This document shows, piece after piece, positions 7,171-13,716 of a stretch of DNA of 13,716 nucleotides. Under the pieces are notes generated by a model that was not told where the DNA came from, made no database searches, and was given only the letters and a program-made list of their open reading frames with translations. The position numbers were made by a program, and so were the translations under genes. The DNA is from CAZHWR01 sp964536085 (GTDB lineage Bacteria; Bacillota; Clostridia; Oscillospirales; Ruminococcaceae): contig CAZHWR010000047.1 in assembly GCA_964536085.1 (NCBI GenBank), forward strand, positions 1 to 13,716. Direction: 5' to 3'. The stretch's first letter is position 1. Each line of letters opens with the position of its first letter.

Positions 7171-7944
7171 ATGACACAGACTGAAAGACGATTATATTTA
7201 ATAAAGGAACTGCTCAATGAACAGACGGAATACCGCAATACCGATATTCCGACAAACGCCTCGGAGCAAAAAAGTCTGCTTCGCTCACTGTTCAACGTTC
7301 GCATGCCGAGGCCTGTTACCGATGAATTTATAAGAGTGCAGGACGAATATTTGCAAACGATAACGGCGGAAAAGGGTATTACAGATATTGCGGATCTAAC
7401 GCCGGTAGAAGACAATTTATACCTTTGGCAGGGCGACATTACAACTCTGAAGTGCGACGCCATAGTCAACGCGGCAAACAGTCAAATGCTCGGATGCTTT
7501 TACCCCTGCCACGGCTGTATAGACAACGCGATACACACATTTTCGGGCGTGCAGCTGCGCGCCGCCTGCGCTGATTTAATGAAAGAACAGAGGCATGAGG
7601 AACCCACGGGAAAGGCAAAAATCACGCCCGCCTACAACCTGCCCTGCAAGTATGTGCTGCATACGGTTGGTCCGATTGTTCAAGGCAGACTGACAAATAA
7701 GGACAAAGCGCTCCTTGCCTCCTGCTACAGCTCCTGTTTGGAACTGGCGGAACAAAACGGAATAAAAAGTATTGCCTTTTGCTGCATTTCCACCGGCGAA
7801 TTCCATTTTCCAAACGAAGCCGCGGCAAAAATCGCAGTTACCACAGTAAAGGAGCATAAAGCGAAAACCCATAGCAAAATGAAGGTGATATTCAATGTTT
7901 TTAAACAACTCGATCTGCACATCTACAGGGAACTACTCGGATAA
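7171..7944 (+). CDS. Zinc-type macrodomain protein-ADP-ribose hydrolase, partner of SirTM
   Basis: This 257-residue protein has a helical N-terminal extension (1-80) followed by a macrodomain. It is expected to remove ADP-ribose from protein side chains in the cytoplasm. Visible macrodomain features are QGDIT (87-91), CDAIVNAANSQMLG (95-108), the insertion CFYPCHGCIDNAIH (109-122) and the diphosphate loop AFCCISTGEFHFP (202-214). The HxC motif H114-C116 together with C109 is the probable zinc site that marks the Zn-macro class known from the SirTM operons of Staphylococcus aureus and Streptococcus pyogenes; C113 is an alternative ligand. The start codon follows an AAAGGGA ribosome site (7154-7160). 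Its 3' end overlaps the sirtuin gene, so both are made together. No convincing promoter was found upstream; a TATAAT at 7051-7056 lacks a -35 partner. The pairing gives a reversible modification system. Confidence 0.92.
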   Translation: MTQTERRLYLIKELLNEQTEYRNTDIPTNASEQKSLLRSLFNVRMPRPVTDEFIRVQDEYLQTITAEKGITDIADLTPVEDNLYLWQGDITTLKCDAIVNAANSQMLGCFYPCHGCIDNAIHTFSGVQLRAACADLMKEQRHEEPTGKAKITPAYNLPCKYVLHTVGPIVQGRLTNKDKALLASCYSSCLELAEQNGIKSIAFCCISTGEFHFPNEAAAKIAVTTVKEHKAKTHSKMKVIFNVFKQLDLHIYRELLG

Positions 7945-8779
7945 CATAAAGAAGCTTCGGGAAACCATCAAAGAATCCGACGCGGTTTTGATCGGTGCGG
8001 GAGCGGGTATGTCCGCATCTGCGGGACTGACTTATTCCGGCGAACGGTTTTATAAATATTTTTCGGACTTCCACGAAAAGTACGGCATCAACGATATTTA
8101 TTCCGGCGGCTTTTATCCGTTTGAGACGCTTGAAGAATACTGGGCGTGGTGGAGCCGCCATATTTATTACAACCGCTACGACCTGCCCGTCGGAAAACCG
8201 TATACGGATTTATTGGAACTGGTAAAGGATAAGGATTATTTTGTTCTTACCACCAATGTTGACCACCAGTTCCAACTGGCGGGTTTTGATAAAAAGCGCT
8301 TGTTTTACATGCAGGGTGATTACGGACTGTGGCAGTGCTCAAAGCCCTGTCATCAGGAAACATACGACAACGAAGACGCCGTCCGCAGCATGATTGCCAA
8401 ACAGAACAGTATGCGTATCCCAACCGAGCTTATACCTAAATGTCCGCTCTGCGGCGAGCCGATGACCATGAACCTGCGCAGTGACGGCACATTTGTACAG
8501 GATGAGGGATGGTACGCAGCAGCAAACCGGTATGACGACTTTGTGCGCCGCCATAAAAATCTGCATATTCTTTATCTGGAGCTTGGCGTAGGAACCAATA
8601 CCCCGGTCATCATTAAATATCCCTTTTGGCAGATGACGGCGAAAAACCCAAAATCCTTTTACGCATGTATCAACAAGGACGAAGCATATTGTCCGCGGGA
8701 GCTTAAAAAACAGTCGATTTGCATCGACACGGACATTGCAAAAGCGATTGCGGACATCAAGAATGGTTTTGAAAAATGA
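7895..8779 (+). CDS. Class M sirtuin (SirTM), NAD-dependent protein ADP-ribosyltransferase
   Basis: The 294-residue protein has the sirtuin Rossmann fold with GAGAGMSASAG (34-44) for NAD binding, TTNVDHQFQ (119-127), QGDYGLWQC (140-148), a four-cysteine zinc module (C148, C152, C183, C186) and LELGVGTNTP (228-237). Where deacetylase sirtuins have the catalytic His (HG motif), this protein has Q140, and N121 is conserved. This Asn/Gln pair is the signature of SirTM enzymes, which transfer ADP-ribose to protein rather than deacylate lysine. In characterised operons the target is a lipoylated GcvH-like carrier; none is encoded here, so the substrate is unknown. The ATG at 7895 is preceded by AAGGTGA (7882-7888) with six-base spacing inside the macrodomain gene, so translation is coupled across a 50-base overlap. 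No alternative start exists before residue 39. A strong terminator follows. Confidence 0.93.
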   Translation: MFLNNSICTSTGNYSDNIKKLRETIKESDAVLIGAGAGMSASAGLTYSGERFYKYFSDFHEKYGINDIYSGGFYPFETLEEYWAWWSRHIYYNRYDLPVGKPYTDLLELVKDKDYFVLTTNVDHQFQLAGFDKKRLFYMQGDYGLWQCSKPCHQETYDNEDAVRSMIAKQNSMRIPTELIPKCPLCGEPMTMNLRSDGTFVQDEGWYAAANRYDDFVRRHKNLHILYLELGVGTNTPVIIKYPFWQMTAKNPKSFYACINKDEAYCPRELKKQSICIDTDIAKAIADIKNGFEK

Positions 8780-8868
8780 TACGCCGCATACCGACGCTGA
8801 TATCGTCTTTAAAACGGCTGCATTTTTTAGCAGCTATGTGATTGTGTACGTATCGCAGAATAGTCTTT

Positions 8869-8918
8869 AAAAAAGCAAGTAACCGAAAGGCATACGCCTT
8901 TCGGTTACTTGCTTTTTT
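8869..8918. terminator. Perfect bidirectional Rho-independent terminator between SirTM and rpoC
   Basis: Two exactly complementary 23-base arms (8869-8891 and 8896-8918) enclose the four-base loop ATAC. Each arm has a GC-containing core with CCGAAAGGC on the left, and the stem ends in six A on one side and six T on the other. It therefore works as a terminator for the plus-strand macrodomain-SirTM transcript (90 bases after the stop) and for the minus-strand rpoBC transcript (72 bases after the rpoC stop). The rest of 8780-8989 shows no gene. Confidence 0.95.
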
Positions 8919-8989
8919 ACGATTCTCTGATTACACCGATACAAAAACTGTTGCGGTGAACAGAGGAATAAACTTATTTTATTGCCCGA

Positions 8990-11900
8990 TTATACCGCGG
9001 CAGACTGGTCGGGATGCTTCGGCTTTGCGGGAACAACGTCCACTTCGCGGTAGCACTTCATGCCGGTACCGGCAGGAAGCAGTTTTCCGATGATAACGTT
9101 TTCCTTAAGTCCCTGAAGCGGATCAACCTTGCCCTTGATTGCCGCCTCGGTGAGAACCCTTGTAGTCTCCTGGAACGAAGCCGCGGACAAAAAGCTGTCG
9201 GTTGCAAGTGAAGCTTTTGTGATACCAAGCAAAACGGGGATATAAGTTGCTTTCTGAAGCTCTTTTTCGCCCGCCTCGATTCGGCGTTCGATATCCTTGT
9301 TGATGTGCAGAACCTCGACCCTATCGACCAGAGCTCCTGTGAGCAGACCCGAATCGCCGGGTTCGTCAACTCTTACCTTGCGCAGCATCTGACGAACAAT
9401 GACCTCAATATGCTTGTCGTTTATGTCAACACCCTGCATACGGTAAACCTTCTGAACTTCGGAAATAAGGTAGTTTTGCACTTCTTCCTCGCCCTTGACG
9501 GCAAGAACATCGTGCGGATTTACAGAGCCTTCAGTGAGCGAATCGCCTGCTGTGACGTAATCACCCTCGGCAACTTTAAGACGGAAGCCGTAGGGAATAG
9601 TGTAGGATTTTTCATCGCCGTCCTCACTTGTAATAACTGCATGCTGAGTGCGCTTGATTTCCTCAAACCGCACCTTACCGCTGATTTCGGTTATGATAGC
9701 TGAGTTCTTGGGCCGTCTGCCCTCAAACAGCTCTTCAACGCGGGGCAGACCCTGAGTGATATCTTCAGCGGACGCAATACCGCCGGTGTGGAACGTACGC
9801 ATCGTGAGCTGCGTTCCGGGTTCTCCTATCGACTGAGCCGCGATGATACCAACCGCCTCGCCGACGGCGACCTCCTTGCCGTTTGCAAGGTTGGCACCGT
9901 AGCACTTGGCGCATATGCCGTGCTTGCTCTGGCAGTTAAGAGTCGAACGGATTTCGATCCTTTCAACACCCGCGTCGGTGATAATCTTCGCATCGTTTTC
10001 GTCCATCAGCTTGTTCTTCGATACCAAAACGTCACCTGTTTTCTCATCGACGAAATCGTGAACAAGATAACGTCCGAGCAAACGCTCTGAAAGCGGCTCG
10101 ATAAGCTCGTTGCCCTCTTTGATAGAGTAAATCTCAATTCCCTTGTCGCTTCCGCAGTCGTCCTGTCGGATGATAACATCCTGCGAAACGTCGACCAAAC
10201 GTCGCGTGAGGTATCCAGAGTCCGCCGTTCTGAGCGCCGTGTCGGCAAGACCTTTACGCGCTCCGCGGGAGGATATGAAGTATTCAAGTATATTAAGACC
10301 CTCTCGGTAGTTGGATTTAATCGGGATTTCGATAGTCGTACCCGCAGTGTTTGCGATAAGTCCGCGCATACCGGCGAGCTGCCTTATCTGATTTATGCTT
10401 CCGCGCGCTCCCGAATCCGCCATCATGCAGATGGGGTTATAGGGATCGAGGTTGTCGGTAAGCGCGTCTGAAACGAGCTTTGTGGTTTTATCCCATGTTT
10501 TGATAACAAGGTCTTTTCTTTCCTCCTCGGAAATAAGACCGCGCTTAAACTGCTTATTTATCTTCTGAACGCTTTCATCCGCCTGCGAGAGCAAGTCTTT
10601 CTTCTGCGGAGGAATAACAGCGTCGCTTACTGCGACGGTTATTGCGCTTTTTGTGGAATATTTAAGGCCCTGTGCTTTTATCTTGTCAAGTACCTCGGCT
10701 GTTTTTGCCGTTCCGTGAGCCTTTATGCAGCGCTCGATAATCTGACCGAGCTGCTTTTTGCCGACGTTGAAGTTGATTTCAAGATCGAACTGGTTTTCGC
10801 TGTTTGTTCTGTCAACAAAGCCAAGGTCCTGCGGAATAGGATCATTGAATATAAGCTTTCCGACGGTTGCGTCGATGATTTTTGAAGCCTTCTTATCTCC
10901 GATCATCTTTGAAACGCGGACCTTGATAGCCGCCTGAAGCGAAACAAGACCCTCCTGATAGGCCATTATCGCCTCATTGACGTCGCGGAATACTTTTCCC
11001 TCGCCCTTTTCGCCCTGTTTATCGAGCGTTAAATAGTACGAACCGAGAACCATGTCCTGCGTGGGAACGGTCACAGGGCGGCCGTCGGACGGCTTTAACA
11101 GGTTGTTGGCGGCAAGCATCAAAAATCGCGCTTCCGCCTGCGCTTCCGCCGAAAGCGGAACGTGAACAGCCATCTGGTCGCCGTCGAAGTCGGCGTTATA
11201 CGCGGTACAAACCAGCGGATGAAGCTTTAACGCCCTGCCCTCTACCAGCACCGGCTCGAACGCCTGAATACCAAGGCGGTGAAGCGTCGGCGCGCGGTTT
11301 AACAGCACAGGATGATCCTTGATAACAGTTTCAAGCGCGTCCCATACCTCGGGCTTTGCGCGCTCGACCATCTTGCGCGCGCTCTTTATATTGTTGGAAG
11401 CGCCGGTTTCGACCAGCCGCTTCATAACGAACGGCTTAAACAGCTCCAGCGCCATTTCCTTAGGCAGACCGCACTGGTACATTTTGAGTTCGGGTCCTAC
11501 GACGATAACCGAACGTCCGGAATAGTCCACACGTTTTCCCAAAAGGTTCTGACGGAAACGACCCTGCTTACCTTTAAGCATATCCGACAGGGATTTTAAG
11601 GGGCGGTTGTTGGGACCTGTTACCGGGCGGCCGCGCCTGCCGTTGTCAATAAGCGCGTCAACCGATTCCTGAAGCATCCTCTTCTCGTTGCGTACGATGA
11701 TGTCCGGCGCATTGAGCTCCAGCAGTCTTTTTAAGCGGTTGTTTCTGTTTATAACTCTGCGGTAAAGGTCGTTCAGGTCGGAGGTTGCAAACCGTCCGCC
11801 GTCGAGCTGCACCATCGGGCGCAGGTCAGGCGGGATAACGGGTACAACATCCATAACCATCCACTCGGGCTTGTTGCCCGACTGTCTGAATGCTTCAACG

Positions 11901-12532
11901 ACCTCTAAACGTTTGTGAATTCTTATCTGCTTTTGACCCGAAGCGTCTTTGAGTTCATCCTTGAGCTCCTTGGAAATTTTGTCAAGGTCAAGCTCTTTCA
12001 AAAGCTCTTTTATGGCCTCGGCTCCCATTCCGGCTTTAAAATCATCCTCATATTTTTCGCGCATATCCGCATATTCGCGTTCGGTGAGCAGCTGACCCTT
12101 TTCAAGGATTGTGTCGCCCGGATCGATAACGATATATTTTGCAAAATACAGCACTTCCTCCAGACGTCTGGGGGAAATATCGAGAATAAGACCCATTCTG
12201 GACGGGATTCCTTTGAAATACCAAATGTGAGACACGGGCGCTGCAAGCTCGATGTGACCCATTCTCTCGCGGCGCACCTTAGCGCGTGTGACCTCGACAC
12301 CACAGCGGTCGCATATCTTGCCCTTATAGCGCAGACGCTTATACTTTCCGCAGTGGCATTCCCAGTCCTTTGTCGGTCCGAAAATGCGCTCGCAGAAAAG
12401 TCCGTCGCGCTCCGGCTTTAGCGTTCTGTAGTTTATGGTTTCCGGCTTTTTAACCTCGCCGTAAGACCAATCGCGAATCTGATCCGGAGATGCAAGGCCG
12501 ATTTTTATTGATTCAAATACATTAAATTCCAC
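8990..12532 (-). CDS. rpoC: DNA-directed RNA polymerase subunit beta-prime
   Basis: The complete 1180-residue beta-prime subunit forms the active-site half of the RNA polymerase core with RpoB. The N-terminal zinc ribbon has C59, C61, C74 and C77. The catalytic loop NADFDGDQM (446-454) carries the three Mg-binding aspartates D448, D450 and D452. The second zinc site has C793, C867, C874 and C877 (CQSKHGICAKC). The bridge-helix and trigger-loop region around MADSGARGSINQIRQLAGMR is normal. The length is close to the Bacillus subtilis protein, and no lineage-specific insertion is visible, as expected for Firmicutes. The start is GTG (encoding Met), with GAAGGGG seven bases upstream; the next in-frame residues EFNVFESIKIGLASP match the family N-terminus. 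It lies 17 bases after rpoB in one operon and is the last gene before the terminator. Nothing suggests damage or transfer. Confidence 0.99.
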   Translation of the reverse strand: MEFNVFESIKIGLASPDQIRDWSYGEVKKPETINYRTLKPERDGLFCERIFGPTKDWECHCGKYKRLRYKGKICDRCGVEVTRAKVRRERMGHIELAAPVSHIWYFKGIPSRMGLILDISPRRLEEVLYFAKYIVIDPGDTILEKGQLLTEREYADMREKYEDDFKAGMGAEAIKELLKELDLDKISKELKDELKDASGQKQIRIHKRLEVVEAFRQSGNKPEWMVMDVVPVIPPDLRPMVQLDGGRFATSDLNDLYRRVINRNNRLKRLLELNAPDIIVRNEKRMLQESVDALIDNGRRGRPVTGPNNRPLKSLSDMLKGKQGRFRQNLLGKRVDYSGRSVIVVGPELKMYQCGLPKEMALELFKPFVMKRLVETGASNNIKSARKMVERAKPEVWDALETVIKDHPVLLNRAPTLHRLGIQAFEPVLVEGRALKLHPLVCTAYNADFDGDQMAVHVPLSAEAQAEARFLMLAANNLLKPSDGRPVTVPTQDMVLGSYYLTLDKQGEKGEGKVFRDVNEAIMAYQEGLVSLQAAIKVRVSKMIGDKKASKIIDATVGKLIFNDPIPQDLGFVDRTNSENQFDLEINFNVGKKQLGQIIERCIKAHGTAKTAEVLDKIKAQGLKYSTKSAITVAVSDAVIPPQKKDLLSQADESVQKINKQFKRGLISEEERKDLVIKTWDKTTKLVSDALTDNLDPYNPICMMADSGARGSINQIRQLAGMRGLIANTAGTTIEIPIKSNYREGLNILEYFISSRGARKGLADTALRTADSGYLTRRLVDVSQDVIIRQDDCGSDKGIEIYSIKEGNELIEPLSERLLGRYLVHDFVDEKTGDVLVSKNKLMDENDAKIITDAGVERIEIRSTLNCQSKHGICAKCYGANLANGKEVAVGEAVGIIAAQSIGEPGTQLTMRTFHTGGIASAEDITQGLPRVEELFEGRRPKNSAIITEISGKVRFEEIKRTQHAVITSEDGDEKSYTIPYGFRLKVAEGDYVTAGDSLTEGSVNPHDVLAVKGEEEVQNYLISEVQKVYRMQGVDINDKHIEVIVRQMLRKVRVDEPGDSGLLTGALVDRVEVLHINKDIERRIEAGEKELQKATYIPVLLGITKASLATDSFLSAASFQETTRVLTEAAIKGKVDPLQGLKENVIIGKLLPAGTGMKCYREVDVVPAKPKHPDQSAAV

Positions 12533-12549
12533 TCGCGACCCCTTCTTTC

Positions 12550-13716
12550 CTATTCTTCATCCGAGCCTTCGCCGAACGATTCCACAGAATCGTCGTCCAG
12601 CATATCGCCCAAGCCGAAATCCATATCGCTTTCGATTCCCTCCGGCTCTATTTCCTCAACGTTGTAGCCGCTCATATCTTCCTCGACCTCTACCTCGCTG
12701 AACGCCTCGCCGTCGAGTTCGCCGATGTTTCCGAGACCGATGTCGTCATCGTCGTCGAATGTCTGCTTGAGGTCGATTTCCTCTTCGTCCTTATCCAAAA
12801 CCTTAACGTCAAGTCCGAGCGACTGAAGCTCTTTTATCAGCACCTTGAATGATTCGGGGATACCCGGCTGCGGAACGTTCTGACCCTTGACGATTGACTC
12901 ATACGTCTTAACGCGGCCGACAACGTCGTCCGATTTGACGGTGAGTATCTCCTGCAAAGTGTAGGCGGCGCCGTAAGCTTCGAGCGCCCAAACCTCCATT
13001 TCACCGAAACGCTGTCCGCCGAACTGGGCTTTACCGCCGAGCGGCTGCTGAGTAACGAGAGAGTAAGGTCCTGTTGAACGCGCGTGAATCTTATCGTCAA
13101 CCAAATGGTGGAGCTTAAGATAATACATATATCCGACGGTTACGGGGTTGTCGAACGCCTCGCCCGTGCGACCGTCGTAAAGAATCGTTTTACCGTCCTC
13201 GCGCATACCGGCCTCGCGCAGGCAGTCTCGGATATCCGATTCGTGCGCGCCGTCGAATACTGGCGTCATTATCTTCCAGCCGAGCGCCTTGGCAGCCATA
13301 CCGAGATGGACTTCAAGCACCTGACCGATATTCATACGGGAAGGAACGCCCAGCGGGTTCAAAACGATGTCAAGCGGAGTACCGTCCGGTAAAAACGGCA
13401 TATCCTCCTGCGGAAGAATCCTTGATACAACGCCCTTGTTTCCGNNNNNNNNNNGTGGCGGCCCGCCATTTTGTCTCCGACGGAGATTTTGCGCTTTTGC
13501 GCGATATAGCAGCGAACGACCATGTTCACTCCGGGGTTTAACTCGTCGGAATTTTCCCTTGTGAACACTTTTACGTCGACAATCGTTCCGTATTCGCCGT
13601 GGGGAACGCGCAGAGAGGTATCGCGCACTTCTCTTGCCTTTTCACCGAAGATCGCTCTTAAAAGTCTTTCCTCGGCGGTAAGCTCGGTTTCGCCCTTGGG
13701 GGTGACCTTTCCGACC
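12550..13716 (-). CDS. rpoB: DNA-directed RNA polymerase subunit beta, C-terminal third (5' end off window, crosses N run)
   Basis: The visible part starts with VGKVTPKGETELTAEERLLR and continues through AIFGEKAREVRDTSLRVPHG, KISVGDKMAGRH, the N run, GNKGVVSRILPQEDMPFLPD and GTPLDIVLNPLGVPSRMNIG to the C-terminal segment FGGQRFGEMEVWALEAYGAA, which contacts beta-prime. The rifampicin-resistance cluster lies upstream and is not included. The protein ends in a strongly acidic tail (from DKDEEEIDL to FGEGSDEE, about 80 residues) typical of clostridial RpoB. Upstream and downstream of the N run the reading frames differ, but the difference vanishes if the ten N and one duplicated G are removed, so there is no real frameshift. 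About 384 of the expected ~1200 residues are present. The stop is TAG, 17 bases before rpoC. Confidence 0.97.
13445..13454. other. Ten-base N run, assembly join inside rpoB
   Basis: Ten unknown bases separate two contig ends within the universally conserved MAGRHGNKG segment of RpoB. The left end closes with the last base of the His codon and the right end begins with the full His codon, so the two ends overlap by one G and no sequence seems to be missing. The N count is a placeholder, not a measured gap length. Confidence 0.95.

Noticed and set aside
7576..7920. Minus-strand frames opposite the macrodomain gene
   Set aside because: They are shadows of a strongly conserved plus-strand gene with clear domain motifs.
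8809..8835. Second terminator hairpin with GCTGC/GCAGC arms
   Set aside because: Only five base pairs with an eight-base loop and no T tract; the 23-bp hairpin just downstream is far better.
11915..12421. Open frame of 168 codons on the plus strand
   Set aside because: It is antisense to the conserved N-terminal part of rpoC and has no recognisable protein features.
13401..13457. Real frameshift in rpoB
   Set aside because: The frame change coincides with the N run and disappears when the placeholder bases and a one-base overlap are removed.

Overview
The window looks like a piece of a metagenome-derived or draft genome from an anaerobic, low-to-mid GC Firmicute of the class Clostridia. Three things point there: a compact RNA polymerase beta-prime subunit (1180 residues, no large lineage-specific insertions), a very acidic C-terminal tail on RpoB of the clostridial kind, and an accessory gene set (modular secreted glycosidase, SirTM sirtuin, HxlR/MATE/ABC efflux remnants) typical of gut or rumen Clostridia. 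A run of ten N near the right end marks an assembly join.

Layout from left to right. Positions 1-4843 (minus) hold most of a giant secreted glycoside hydrolase that runs off the left edge. It has a signal peptide, a LamG domain, Ig-like and small beta domains, an AbfB/CBM42-like beta-trefoil, a clan GH-A TIM barrel with both catalytic glutamates, a second ConA-like domain, FN3, a second LamG, a chitobiase-C-like domain, a Thr-rich linker and 24-25-residue tandem repeats. A short AT-rich divergent promoter region separates it from a plus-strand AraC-family regulator with a cupin sensor (5019-5861), the likely local regulator of the glycosidase. Positions 5862-7170 are a gene graveyard. They hold an HxlR regulator with a nonsense codon and a frameshift (minus), the C-terminal fifth of a MATE transporter (plus), and the N-terminal part of an ABC exporter with a one-base deletion (plus), together the remains of a drug-efflux locus.

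Positions 7171-8779 (plus) hold a two-gene ADP-ribosylation cassette: a zinc-type macrodomain ADP-ribosyl hydrolase overlapping by 50 bases a class M sirtuin (SirTM) ADP-ribosyltransferase. The cassette is thus a writer and an eraser of a protein modification. The lipoyl carrier (GcvH-L) and lipoate ligase (LplA2) that accompany this pair in staphylococci and streptococci are not present in the window. A perfect bidirectional terminator (8869-8918) then separates the cassette from the convergent rpoBC operon. rpoC is complete (8990-12532) and begins with GTG. Only the C-terminal third of rpoB (12550-13716) is included, and it is crossed by the N run, which appears to be an artificial spacer rather than missing sequence.

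The best candidates for less-described biology are the lipoylation-free SirTM-macrodomain pair and the unusual domain chain of the glycosidase with its repeat-type C-terminus. No tRNA, rRNA, CRISPR array, transposase or integrase was seen.
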